From Virgibacillus_O xinjiangensis (GTDB taxonomy: Bacteria > Bacillota > Bacilli > Bacillales > Amphibacillaceae): DNA of 34,404 bases. Below are positions 7,888 to 15,956 of the stretch, piece after piece (the first letter of the stretch is position 1; each line of letters begins with the position of its first letter). The translations under genes and the position numbers were made by a program. The notes below the pieces were generated by a model. It did no database searches. It worked only from the letters and a program-made list of their open reading frames with translations, and was not told where the DNA came from. The stretch lies in assembly GCF_042643145.1 (NCBI RefSeq), contig NZ_JBHRSA010000027.1, forward strand, positions 1 through 34,404. The letters run 5' to 3'.

Positions 7888-8988
7888 ATGATGCTGCTAC
7901 ATAAAAAATGGTTCCATGTTATGACATTCCTGATCATGCTGTTTCTGCTGATCTGGCTTGTTTCCATTACCGACTTCATTTTCATGCCGGTGGTTCAGCT
8001 GATCGGAGCCGTTGCATTCCCGGTCCTCGGCGCTGGACTGCTCTTCTACCTGACAAAACCGATCATGCACTTATTCGAACGCTTCAACATCAACCGGATT
8101 GTTTCTATCATTCTCGTTTACCTCCTGATCATCCTGCTTGTGACCTTATTCATCCTGTACATCTGGCCGATCGCCCAGAGACAGGTCACCAATTTGTTGG
8201 AGGCCATTCCCGGGATGGTGAGATCGGTGGAAGAATTCATCGACTACTGGCAAGATAACTATTCGCTGCTGCCGGCACCTGTCTTGGATGCCATCAACGA
8301 CTTTACAGCGAAACTGCCGACAATCATCGAAAACAGCCTGAATAATCTGGTCAGCATGATCGGCGGTTTCCTCGGCCAGCTGTTCACCATTATTGCTGGG
8401 CTTGTCCTGATTCCATTTTTCCTGTTCTTCATGTTGAAGGATGAAGAAAAGCTGGTACCGTTCATCACTCAAATATTCAGTCCGAAGAAAGCAAAAAACC
8501 TGCGAAGCCTGCTTGGCAAGGTCGACCATGTCTTGTCCGCCTTTATTCAAGGACAGTTGATCGTCAGCTTTTTCGTAGGGGTCATGCTGTTCATCGGCTA
8601 TTTGATCATTGGCTTGGATTATGCCCTGACACTTTCCTTATTCGGCATGATGACCAATGTCATCCCTTTTATCGGGCCATATATCGCCGTCGTACCAGCA
8701 TTGATCGTCGGGGCCATCCAGGATCCGATGAACCTGATTTGGGTGTCGATCATCATGCTGGTCGCCCAGCAGATAGAAAGCAACCTGATTTCCCCGAATG
8801 TGATGGGACAGGCATTGCACCTACATCCGCTTACCATCATCACCGTCATCCTTGCGGCGGGAAGTATCGCCGGATTCATCGGAATTGTCTTCGCCGTTCC
8901 ATTCTATGCAGTGGCCAAGACAATTATTGTCCATTTTTATCAGACCTATGCTGACTCAAGAAAAGATGAGAAGGATGCCCTGATTTGA
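7888..8988 (+). CDS. AI-2E family transporter
   Basis: A roughly 367-residue membrane protein of the AI-2E exporter / PerM family. It has two N-terminal hydrophobic segments, a soluble segment with IPGMVRSVEEFIDYW and LPTIIENSLNNL, then a cluster of membrane helices with FFMLKDEEKLVPF, GMMTNVIPFIGPYIAVVPA and the conserved QQIESNLISPNVMG. Members have been linked to AI-2 export or sodium/proton transport, so the substrate is open. The frame is open from 7786, but that ATG lies in the -10 box. AAGGTCGTGAT lies just ahead of GTG 7885 and ATG 7888, and the length then fits the family. Confidence 0.85.
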   Translation: MMLLHKKWFHVMTFLIMLFLLIWLVSITDFIFMPVVQLIGAVAFPVLGAGLLFYLTKPIMHLFERFNINRIVSIILVYLLIILLVTLFILYIWPIAQRQVTNLLEAIPGMVRSVEEFIDYWQDNYSLLPAPVLDAINDFTAKLPTIIENSLNNLVSMIGGFLGQLFTIIAGLVLIPFFLFFMLKDEEKLVPFITQIFSPKKAKNLRSLLGKVDHVLSAFIQGQLIVSFFVGVMLFIGYLIIGLDYALTLSLFGMMTNVIPFIGPYIAVVPALIVGAIQDPMNLIWVSIIMLVAQQIESNLISPNVMGQALHLHPLTIITVILAAGSIAGFIGIVFAVPFYAVAKTIIVHFYQTYADSRKDEKDALI

Positions 8989-9001
8989 CCCAGTCCCCTT
9001 G

Positions 9002-9043
9002 CCCTCTCTGCCTGCTTTCCGCTACACTGATAGACAGAGAGGG
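9002..9043 (+). other. Hairpin covering the ribosome site of the next small gene
   Basis: CCCTCTCTG (9002-9010) pairs perfectly with CAGAGAGGG (9035-9043), with a 24-nt loop. The 3' arm contains the GAGAGGGG ribosome site of the gene at 9052, so a read-through transcript would mask it. Confidence 0.5.
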
Positions 9044-9051
9044 GAATGGAT

Positions 9052-9240
9052 ATGACAATGACCAAAAGGGAACTACAGGCAAAACTGGATGAACTCAAAT
9101 CCGACTATGTGCGGATCCAGAGTGATCTGGATAAATTGGAGTATGTGAAAGGCAGGGTATCTTCTGCTGAAGGCCAGCTGATCCGGCTGGAAGGGGAAAT
9201 TGCTGAAATCAATAAGAAACTGGACGATATGGAAGAATAA
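9052..9240 (+). CDS. Small coiled-coil protein (SE1832-like)
   Basis: A 62-residue, highly charged helical protein with heptad-like spacing (LQAKLDELKSDYVRIQSDL, LIRLEGEIAEINKKLDDM). It resembles the short SE1832-type proteins of Firmicutes, whose function is unknown to me. An ATG at 9046 is in frame but only one base after the GAGGGG ribosome site. The ATG at 9052 has a 7-nt gap, so I chose it. It lies 63 bp after the AI-2E gene and ends at a strong terminator. A weak promoter (TTGCCC, 18 bp, TACACT) sits inside the gap. Confidence 0.75.
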   Translation: MTMTKRELQAKLDELKSDYVRIQSDLDKLEYVKGRVSSAEGQLIRLEGEIAEINKKLDDMEE

Positions 9241-9276
9241 CAAAGCGTGAAGCACATCGGCTTCACGCTTTGTTTT
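9241..9276. terminator. Terminator after the small coiled-coil gene
   Basis: CAAAGCGTGAAGC (9241-9253) pairs perfectly with GCTTCACGCTTTG (9260-9272), then TTTTATTTTT. The 13-bp stem serves the plus-strand gene and probably blocks convergent read-through. Confidence 0.9.
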
Positions 9277-11137
9277 ATTTTTGTTCATTTTTATTGTTGA
9301 TTGCCCGCTGATTCTCGAGCTTCGCCTGGATTTTTGCCTTTTCCTTGTTCGGGGGCGTCAGGCTGATGATCGTGTCACCAATAGCTGGAACTGTCCTCAT
9401 TTCTTCGGAGTAGAATTTCAGCATGCCGGACGGCCGGAGAAGATAAAGGAATACGGTGGCCTCATCCTTCTCCTTCAAGTAATCCTGATAGGTGAACCTC
9501 TCCCTCAGCTTGGTCTTGCGGAATACATAGCCTTCATTCAATTTATCATTGAGAATCTCCATCGGGAACTTTTTGTCGAACAGGATTCGCCCCCCTACTT
9601 TGGAAACCATCACACTGGAACCATTCTCATATGGACGATATGGGCTTACCTTGAACACATTCATCCGGCCGTATTCCGGGATGAATGTCGTACAGACCAA
9701 TGCGTTGTACGCATTATCATCGGTCGCCGCAATCAGATAATCATATGGCATGGTATCAAGATTGTATTCCGTCTGTTCGGAAAGCATGCTTCCATGATAG
9801 AATGGCACGCCTGCTTTCCTGGCAATCCGCAGCCTTTCCCAGGAGGAATCAACAATGAGAACCGGTACATCGGAGGTCTGCAGGGAACTCGCCAGACGGA
9901 CAGTGAATTGGTTGCTTCCTACAATTAACACACCTGGCGTACCTTCCATGGAAAGTCCCAGTTTTTGGGACATCCAGCTAATGGAAAAACCATGGGCGAT
10001 TACCGTGAAAATCACCAAGGCAAATGTGAGGGCCGTCAAAAGATCTGCATCTTCATAGCCTGATTCCATCAAAATGGTAGCAAAATAGCCGGAAACCGTC
10101 AGGGCCACGATGCCCCTCGGTGCAATCCAACCCACCAATGCCTTCTCATTGAAAGTCATGTCCGTACCAGCGGTGGACAGGAAGATCGACAAGGGCCGCA
10201 CGATGAACATCATCAACAGGACATATCCGATGATATTCGGGCTGAAAATCTGATAGATCGTCTCCATTTCCAGGGACGCTGTCAGCATGATGAAGATTGC
10301 TGAGATCAATAGGATGGATACATTTTCCTTGAAGTGCCGCATATCAGAAATCGAACTGATGCCCATATTGGCAAGGGTGATCCCCATGGCCGTTACAGAA
10401 AGCAGCCCAGTTTCATGCATGATCTCATCTGCCACCGTGAAACAGGCGATAACTACCGTGAATACGGCCGGCGACTTCAGGAATTCAGGCATATGGCCAG
10501 TCTCGAACATCCAGCCGATCCCTTTCCCGCAAAACCAACCGAAAATAGCGGCAAATAAGGATGCAGCAAAGAACATGATGAGCAAGGTGCCATCGGGATT
10601 GTCTGCGGTGATGAACGTGATGATTTCAAATGCAAACACCGCAAGCAAGGCACCGATCGGATCAACAATGATGCCTTCCCATTTCAGTACCTTAGCAGGC
10701 CTTGGCTTCAGCTTCGACTGACGAAGCAGGGGCATGATCACCGTTGGGCCTGTCACAATGAACAAACCGCCGATGACGAATGCCACCGCCCAGGAAAGCC
10801 CGGCAATATAATGGGCCGTCAGGGAACCAAGAATCCAGGCAATGAATGCGCCAACCGTGGAAATACGGAAAATCGGCTTGCCCAATCCCCTCAATTCTTT
10901 GAAACTGAGGTTCAAACTGCCTTCAAATAGGATGATTGCAACTGCGACCGAAATGATCGGACTATATAAAGCTCCGAAATTCTCCTCCGGATGAATAATT
11001 CCCAGTAATGGCCCGGCAAGCAGCCCGGTCGCAGCCATGATGACAATGGCCGGCAGCCGGTAGCGCCATGCAACCCACTGAGAGCCGATCCCAAGGAGAA
11101 AGACGAGCATGATCTCAAACAAAAGTGAAAGTTCCAT
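9275..11137 (-). CDS. Cation:proton antiporter with C-terminal TrkA-type domain
   Basis: A 620-residue protein. Residues about 5-395 form a Na+/H+-exchanger membrane domain with roughly twelve helices, including FIVTGPTVIMPLLRQSKLK and LKWEGIIVDPIGALLAV, where the acidic IVDP residue sits at the ion site. From about residue 400, GVLIVGSNQFTVRLASSL begins a TrkA-N/RCK-like nucleotide-binding domain that probably gates transport; its glycine loop is less regular than GxGxxG. The likely role is sodium or potassium/proton exchange for pH and salt homeostasis. The ATG at 11137 has GGAGG 8 nt upstream; the in-frame ATG at 11152 lacks spacing. The gene is monocistronic. Confidence 0.87.
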   Translation of the reverse strand: MELSLLFEIMLVFLLGIGSQWVAWRYRLPAIVIMAATGLLAGPLLGIIHPEENFGALYSPIISVAVAIILFEGSLNLSFKELRGLGKPIFRISTVGAFIAWILGSLTAHYIAGLSWAVAFVIGGLFIVTGPTVIMPLLRQSKLKPRPAKVLKWEGIIVDPIGALLAVFAFEIITFITADNPDGTLLIMFFAASLFAAIFGWFCGKGIGWMFETGHMPEFLKSPAVFTVVIACFTVADEIMHETGLLSVTAMGITLANMGISSISDMRHFKENVSILLISAIFIMLTASLEMETIYQIFSPNIIGYVLLMMFIVRPLSIFLSTAGTDMTFNEKALVGWIAPRGIVALTVSGYFATILMESGYEDADLLTALTFALVIFTVIAHGFSISWMSQKLGLSMEGTPGVLIVGSNQFTVRLASSLQTSDVPVLIVDSSWERLRIARKAGVPFYHGSMLSEQTEYNLDTMPYDYLIAATDDNAYNALVCTTFIPEYGRMNVFKVSPYRPYENGSSVMVSKVGGRILFDKKFPMEILNDKLNEGYVFRKTKLRERFTYQDYLKEKDEATVFLYLLRPSGMLKFYSEEMRTVPAIGDTIISLTPPNKEKAKIQAKLENQRAINNKNEQK

Positions 11138-11264
11138 GGGGTAACCCTCCATTCCCTTTTTGTATAACAGATATTCTATAGATGATAGAGAGGGATGTAA
11201 ACAATTTTATTCTTATCGGCAATAATGGATATGCTCATATTTTTCCCTCAATTAAATAAACTCG

Positions 11265-11293
11265 TTGACAGACGACAATGGGCTTGTTAGGAT
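11265..11293 (+). promoter_or_regulatory. SigA promoter of brnQ
   Basis: Consensus TTGACA (11265-11270), 17-bp spacer, then TAGGAT (11288-11293) preceded by TGT, an extended -10. The block TGTTAGGATTAAT recurs at the recQ promoter (12881-12893). Leader is about 88 nt. Confidence 0.75.
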
Positions 11294-11387
11294 TAATTCT
11301 TGTTTGCCAGAAGCAATAACTTCTCAGATTATTATTGTATTTTGTTTTGTCTGATTATATTGAAAAATATGGAAGGGAGCCTCTCTT

Positions 11388-12683
11388 ATGAGGAAAGATA
11401 TATTTATTATTGGCTTTATGCTGTTTGCTCTATTCTTTGGCGCCGGCAATCTGATCTATCCGCCGGTGCTTGGTATAGAAGCAGGAACTGCCTACTGGCC
11501 GGCAATTTTTGGTTTTATCCTGACCGGTGTCGGTCTTCCGATCCTGGCAGTTACAGCCATATCCTTTGTGAAGAATGACGCCAGGGAACTGGCTGACCGA
11601 GTCCACCCCTTGTTCGGTCTGCTATTTACATCCACCGTTTATCTTGCCATCGGCCCTTTTTTCGGCATTCCGAGAGCAGCGACCGTCGGCTATGAAATGA
11701 GTGTACAGCCTTTTACGGATGGAACTTCCGGCACTGCTTTACTCATCTTTACGCTTATTTTCTTCAGTCTGGTCTTCTTGGTGAGTCTGAATCCATCCCG
11801 TATGGTGGACCGGATCGGCCAATACCTGACGCCTATCCTATTGACAGCGATTATCGGTTTGAGTATTGGTGCCTTGCTTCTTTTTGACAACCCGGCCGGT
11901 ACGCCGGGACAAGATTATGCAAGCACTCCACTATTCACCGGGTTCCTTGAGGGTTACCTGACGATGGACGCTATTGCCGCGCTGGCTTTTGGCATCATCG
12001 TGGTCAATGCGTTCAAGGACAGGGGGTACCATTCACCGAAACAGTTAGTGCCAGCCACATTGAAAGCTGGACTTGTCGCTGGCATCGGTTTAACCGCCGT
12101 TTATGGGGTGCTTGGCTGGATTGGATCTAAGATGGCAGCCCATGGCTCCTACACCAATGGAGGAAATATACTCTCGAATGCAGCTGATTTAATTTTCGGC
12201 AGTTTTGGCACCCTGCTCCTCGGAGTCATCGTCACCTTAGCCTGTTTCACCACTTCTGTCGGGCTCGTCGTTGCCTCCGGGCAGTTTTTTGTCAAAGTCA
12301 CTCCATTTTCCTATAAATGGATCATCTCGATTGTGACGGTTGCCAGCTTTCTTATAGCAAATCAAGGGCTTGAGACAATCATCAGCATATCTGTACCCGT
12401 ATTGACTTTCATTTATCCGATTGCCATTGTCCTGATCTTGTTGACATTCCTGGACAAGCTGTTCGGGGGAAGAAAAGGTGTATACCGCGGCGCCATCTTG
12501 TTCACCGCCATTACCAGCCTGTATGACGGGTTGACCGCATTCGGCCTTGAACTCACCGGGATCACCCCCGTCATGGAATACCTGCCGTTCTTCGGCATTG
12601 GCCTCGGCTGGCTTGTTCCTGCCATCATCGGCGGACTCATCGGCTTCTTCCTGTTCGGCAAGGAGAATGGAAGGGCGGAATAA
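11388..12683 (+). CDS. brnQ: Branched-chain amino acid:cation symporter BrnQ
   Basis: A 431-residue LIVCS-family permease with about twelve membrane helices. The N-terminus FFGAGNLIYPPVLGIEAG and the segments GPFFGIPRAATVGYEMSV and LVSLNPSRMVDRIGQYLTP are typical. It imports leucine, isoleucine and valine with Na+ or H+. AAGGGAG stands 8 nt before the ATG at 11388. B. subtilis brnQ is CodY-controlled; here an AT-rich stretch near 11355-11370 only loosely resembles a CodY box. The gene is monocistronic, with its own promoter and terminator. Confidence 0.93.
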   Translation: MRKDIFIIGFMLFALFFGAGNLIYPPVLGIEAGTAYWPAIFGFILTGVGLPILAVTAISFVKNDARELADRVHPLFGLLFTSTVYLAIGPFFGIPRAATVGYEMSVQPFTDGTSGTALLIFTLIFFSLVFLVSLNPSRMVDRIGQYLTPILLTAIIGLSIGALLLFDNPAGTPGQDYASTPLFTGFLEGYLTMDAIAALAFGIIVVNAFKDRGYHSPKQLVPATLKAGLVAGIGLTAVYGVLGWIGSKMAAHGSYTNGGNILSNAADLIFGSFGTLLLGVIVTLACFTTSVGLVVASGQFFVKVTPFSYKWIISIVTVASFLIANQGLETIISISVPVLTFIYPIAIVLILLTFLDKLFGGRKGVYRGAILFTAITSLYDGLTAFGLELTGITPVMEYLPFFGIGLGWLVPAIIGGLIGFFLFGKENGRAE

Positions 12684-12697
12684 ATAGGATACCATTC

Positions 12698-12725
12698 GGA
12701 AGTGCCGCTAGGGCACTTCCATTTT
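12698..12725 (+). terminator. Terminator of brnQ
   Basis: GGAAGTGCC (12698-12706) pairs with GGCACTTCC (12712-12720), followed by ATTTTAAT. Confidence 0.75.
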
Positions 12726-12880
12726 AATGGGAAAAGATAGGCTGCCGACGGATATCTATGGAAGTTCTCCGTTCCCTCTTTTATCTCAATTGTTTCTCCA
12801 TTTAAATCAGCCCCAACGATTCATGAGGCCAACCAGTCCTTGTAAATTGTCTAAAGCTTGTCCGCTTTCCGCGAAAAATA

Positions 12881-12889
12881 TGTTAGGAT
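12881..12889 (+). promoter_or_regulatory. Probable extended -10 promoter of recQ
   Basis: TGTTAGGAT is identical to the brnQ element (TG plus one base plus TAGGAT), about 30 bp before the recQ start. No clear -35 is seen at 17 bp. Confidence 0.4.
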
Positions 12890-12917
12890 TAATCTAGTAA
12901 AAGGAGGACCAGCGCCG

Positions 12918-15059
12918 ATGCTTGTTAAAGAAGAAGAGATCCTGAAAACCTATTTTGGCTATGAATCTTTCCGTCCCGGTCAGAAGGAAACCATTGAACA
13001 CATCCTCAAGTTGGAAAACACACTGGCAGTCATGCCCACGGGCGGCGGAAAATCGCTGTGCTATCAAATCCCCGGCCTCTCCCGTGATGGAACCGCCATC
13101 ATCATCTCCCCGCTTATCTCCTTGATGAAGGACCAGGTAGATTCCTTGAACTCACTCGGCATTTCTGCCGCCTATATCAACAGCTCTCTGTCCAACGCAG
13201 AACAACAGACTGTCCTGGCAGGAATTGCAGCGGGAGAATACAAATTTGTCTACGTAGCACCAGAACGGTTTGAATCCGGGCGCTTTGTCCAAGTTATCCG
13301 GAATATCCCCCTCTCCTTGGTTGCATTTGACGAGGCCCACTGCATTTCCCAATGGGGGCATGATTTCCGTCCAAGCTACCGCTCGATCATCAGCAACCTG
13401 AAACAGCTTTCCAATATACCTGTATTCGTAGCGCTAACTGCAACGGCGACGAAAGAGGTCATTGGAGATATCCAGGGTCTCCTGCACATGGAACATGTGA
13501 TCAATACAGGTTTCGAACGGGAGAACCTCTCTTTCCACCTGGTGAAGGGCAGGGATCGCAGCAGCTATATCCGCTCGTTTCTGGAAGAGCATCCAGAAGA
13601 ATCAGGGATCATCTACACAGCAACACGGAAGCAGACCGACAGCCTATATGACCAGTTGTCCAGCCGCGGTGTCCACGTTGCCAAGTACCATGGTGGTCTG
13701 ACCGAAGAAGAACGGAAGCTAGCCCAAGCAGCCTTTATCCACGATGAAAAAACGGTCATGATTGCCACCAATGCGTTTGGGATGGGCATTGATAAATCCA
13801 ATGTGCGGTACGTGATCCACTATGCGATGCCGATGAACATCGAATCGTACTACCAGGAAGCCGGCAGGGCGGGACGTGACGGAGAACCCAGTGACTGCAT
13901 CCTGCTGTTTTCCCCACAGGATATCCAGCTGCAGAAATTCCTGATCGAACAATCCATGATGGAGGATGAAGCGAAACAGCTGGAATACCGAAAGTTGCAG
14001 GCGATGATCAATTACTGCCATACCCATGGATGCCTCACCTCCTTCATCCTTGACTATTTTCATGATGACGGAGCCAGAGAAACATGCGGCCGCTGCAGCA
14101 ATTGCCTGGAACGTCAGGAGAAAACCGATCTTACCACTGAAGCACAGATGATTCTCTCCTGTGTCAAACGGATGGGAGAGCGTTTCGGTGTCGGGATGAC
14201 CGCTAAAGTGCTGAAAGGCTCAAGGGACAAGAAGCTGAAGGAATTCGGTCTGGCATCTCTCTCGACGTATGGGATTCTTTCGGCCTATACCGAACGGGAA
14301 TTGACAGAGTGGATCCATTTTCTGATCGCTGAGCAGCTATTGGATACGGAGGAAGGCCGGTTCCCGATCCTGAAACTGAATCAGAATTCGGTCGATGTAC
14401 TCAAAGGCAGAAGAACGGTGGAGATGTATACAGCGCCCATCCCATCCAGTGAAGACGCAGATTATCAAGAAGATCTATTCCTTTCTCTCCGAAATCTCCG
14501 GAAGAGGCTGGCAGATGAACGGAATGTACCACCATATGTCCTGTTCTCCGATGCCACCTTAAAAGAACTGAGCCGCTACTTTCCGGTAACGGAAGAGGAT
14601 ATGCTGGATATCAAAGGGGTCGGAGAGAAAAAGTACGAACAATATGGAAAGGAATTTCTTGCCTGCATCCAGGAATGGCGGGACAGGAATCCCGACGTTA
14701 AGAAGAAAATCCGGATTTCTGACGCACCACAGCCAAAACGCCAGCAGAAGAGAACAGATGATGAACGCCCAAGCCATCTGGCAAGCTATCAAATGTTCCA
14801 GTCAGGAAAGTCCTTGAAAGATATTGCAGCAATTCGGGAATTATCGACCCAGACAGTGGAAAGCCACCTATTCAAAGCGTTCAAAGAAGGACATCCTATT
14901 GCATGGGGAATCTTTTTCAATGAACAAGAGGAGGCACGCGTCCTGGCAGCCCGAGAAGAAGTAGAGGAACCGAAGTTGAAGCCACTCAAAGAAGCATTGC
15001 CCGAAGACTATGATTATACAAAAATCAAAGCAGTATTAGTGAAAAATGGAATACTATAG
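12918..15059 (+). CDS. recQ: ATP-dependent DNA helicase RecQ
   Basis: A 713-residue 3'-5' helicase for recombination and fork repair. Walker A is MPTGGGKS with Lys45 and Walker B is DEAH at 138-141. The RecQ loop is HCISQWGHDFRPSY, and helicase motif VI includes YYQEAGRAGRDG. The zinc-binding RQC region carries ETCGRCSNCLE. An HRDC domain follows (FSDATLKELSRYFP, IKGVGEKKYEQYG). The last ~100 residues add a helix-turn-helix module (MFQSGKSLKDIAAIRELSTQ), as in long RecQ proteins. AGGAGG lies 10 nt before ATG 12918; the frame extends to 12858 without a ribosome site. Confidence 0.94.
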   Translation: MLVKEEEILKTYFGYESFRPGQKETIEHILKLENTLAVMPTGGGKSLCYQIPGLSRDGTAIIISPLISLMKDQVDSLNSLGISAAYINSSLSNAEQQTVLAGIAAGEYKFVYVAPERFESGRFVQVIRNIPLSLVAFDEAHCISQWGHDFRPSYRSIISNLKQLSNIPVFVALTATATKEVIGDIQGLLHMEHVINTGFERENLSFHLVKGRDRSSYIRSFLEEHPEESGIIYTATRKQTDSLYDQLSSRGVHVAKYHGGLTEEERKLAQAAFIHDEKTVMIATNAFGMGIDKSNVRYVIHYAMPMNIESYYQEAGRAGRDGEPSDCILLFSPQDIQLQKFLIEQSMMEDEAKQLEYRKLQAMINYCHTHGCLTSFILDYFHDDGARETCGRCSNCLERQEKTDLTTEAQMILSCVKRMGERFGVGMTAKVLKGSRDKKLKEFGLASLSTYGILSAYTERELTEWIHFLIAEQLLDTEEGRFPILKLNQNSVDVLKGRRTVEMYTAPIPSSEDADYQEDLFLSLRNLRKRLADERNVPPYVLFSDATLKELSRYFPVTEEDMLDIKGVGEKKYEQYGKEFLACIQEWRDRNPDVKKKIRISDAPQPKRQQKRTDDERPSHLASYQMFQSGKSLKDIAAIRELSTQTVESHLFKAFKEGHPIAWGIFFNEQEEARVLAAREEVEEPKLKPLKEALPEDYDYTKIKAVLVKNGIL

Positions 15060-15064
15060 CATCC

Positions 15065-15102
15065 AGGCCCGGGACGTGTGCATCCACATGCTTCCCGGGC
15101 CT
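15065..15102 (+). terminator. GC-rich hairpin after recQ
   Basis: AGGCCCGGGA (15065-15074) pairs with TCCCGGGCCT (15093-15102), six bases after the recQ stop. There is no T-run, so it may stabilise the 3' end rather than terminate. Confidence 0.45.
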
Positions 15103-15113
15103 CAGTTCTGCTC

Positions 15114-15260
15114 GCTTGGGCCGAAGATCCTCCCACTCAGGCCACAACACCGTCCACTCGGGCGACAGCATCTGCCACTCAGGCCACGCTCCCGCTCACT
15201 CAGGCCGCAACACCTGCCACTCGGGCCACACATCCGCTCATTCACTCCAACACACAACTA
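15114..15260 (+). repeat. 21-bp tandem repeat (6-7 units)
   Basis: Units begin at 15114, 15135, 15156, 15177, 15198 and 15219, and a degenerate one at 15240, all exactly 21 bp apart. Core is ACTCAGGCCRCAACACCTGCC or similar. It differs in sequence and unit length from the three 20-bp arrays. Because 21 is a multiple of three, one frame reads as a Thr-rich heptad (TQAATPA, TRATASA), but there is no ribosome site. Confidence 0.85.
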
Positions 15261-15268
15261 CCCAATCA

Positions 15269-15306
15269 AAACGCCATACCCTGCTTTCGGGTATGGCGTT
15301 TTTTCA
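15269..15306. terminator. Strong terminator ending the csaA unit
   Basis: AAACGCCATACCC (15269-15281) pairs with GGGTATGGCGTTT (15289-15301) around a 7-nt loop. T-rich sequence follows on the plus strand and TTTGATTGGG on the minus strand. It stands between convergent recQ and csaA. Confidence 0.85.
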
Positions 15307-15633
15307 GCTGATTGGTGTGCCATTTTCTACTTGCTCATCCGGCCGGAGCAGTACGACATCTCCGTCACCAGGTACACCGCCAAGCACCAGCACTTCCGAT
15401 TTAAACCCTGCCACCCGCATGGGCGGGAAGTTGACCACGGCAGCCACCTGCCGATTCACCAACTGATCGGACACATACCGTTTGGTAATCTGGGCGGAGG
15501 ACTGCTTCACTCCCAGTTCTCCAAAGTCAATCTTCAATTTTATCGCTGGTTTTCTTGCTTCTGGGAACGGTTCAGCCTTGATAATCGTACCGATCCGCAC
15601 ATCCAATTTGCTAAAGTCCTCAATAGTTGCCAT
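15304..15633 (-). CDS. csaA: CsaA, tRNA-binding-fold chaperone
   Basis: A 109-residue protein with the EMAP-II/Trbp OB-fold: FSKLDVRIGTIIKAEPFPEARKPA, IDFGELGVKQSSAQIT, VNFPPMRVAGFKSEVLVLG. CsaA is a small dimeric protein linked to protein export and able to bind tRNA-like ligands. AAGGAGG precedes the ATG at 15633. It lies 45 bp downstream of a small DUF6958-like gene and is probably the last gene of a three-gene minus-strand unit. Confidence 0.93.
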   Translation of the reverse strand: MATIEDFSKLDVRIGTIIKAEPFPEARKPAIKLKIDFGELGVKQSSAQITKRYVSDQLVNRQVAAVVNFPPMRVAGFKSEVLVLGGVPGDGDVVLLRPDEQVENGTPIS

Positions 15634-15678
15634 CCTGCTTTCCTCCTTTTCGTCGGTTATTCCCTAGTTTTCAGCGAG

Positions 15679-15951
15679 CTATATTTTCTGCGGGTTGCCG
15701 CTGTTCTCCCGCTTGATGATCCCTCTGGCTTCCAAATCCAACTTGACAGCGGTGCAGTGCCAAGATGGAGAACCCTCAAATTCATTCTGCTTCCATTTAT
15801 CCGACACGATCGACATGAATTGTTTAAAGGTAATTTGCTCCTGTCCCTTCAGTACTTCCAGAATAGTCTCTTTTACTTCTTCATATTTAACTGCCGAAAT
15901 GCGCGCCCCTTGTTTATCAGAGTTCGGATTCAGCCATTGTATCTTTTCTAT
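15679..15951 (-). CDS. Small DUF6958-like protein, no canonical start codon
   Basis: A clearly coding frame of about 90 codons sits between the EamA gene and csaA and ends at TAG 15679-15681. It reads KIQWLNPNSDKQGARISAV, then KYEEVKETILEVLKG and FKQFMSIVSDKWKQN, and closes GSPSWHCTAVKLDLEARG, IIKRENSGNPQKI. That layout matches the DUF6958 family as I remember it, a small winged-helix-like protein of unknown role. No ATG, GTG or TTG precedes the conserved region. The possible starts are ATA 15951 (IEKIQW), ATA 15942 (with AGGA 8 nt upstream) or CTG 15933. The first in-frame ATG (15852) would delete half the domain. It may be translated from a rare start, or be silenced by mutation. Confidence 0.65.
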   Translation of the reverse strand: MEKIQWLNPNSDKQGARISAVKYEEVKETILEVLKGQEQITFKQFMSIVSDKWKQNEFEGSPSWHCTAVKLDLEARGIIKRENSGNPQKI

Positions 15952-15956
15952 CCTAT

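Noticed and set aside
11340..11387. CodY box in the brnQ leader
   Set aside because: The best AT-rich match differs from the 15-bp consensus at about five positions, too weak to list.
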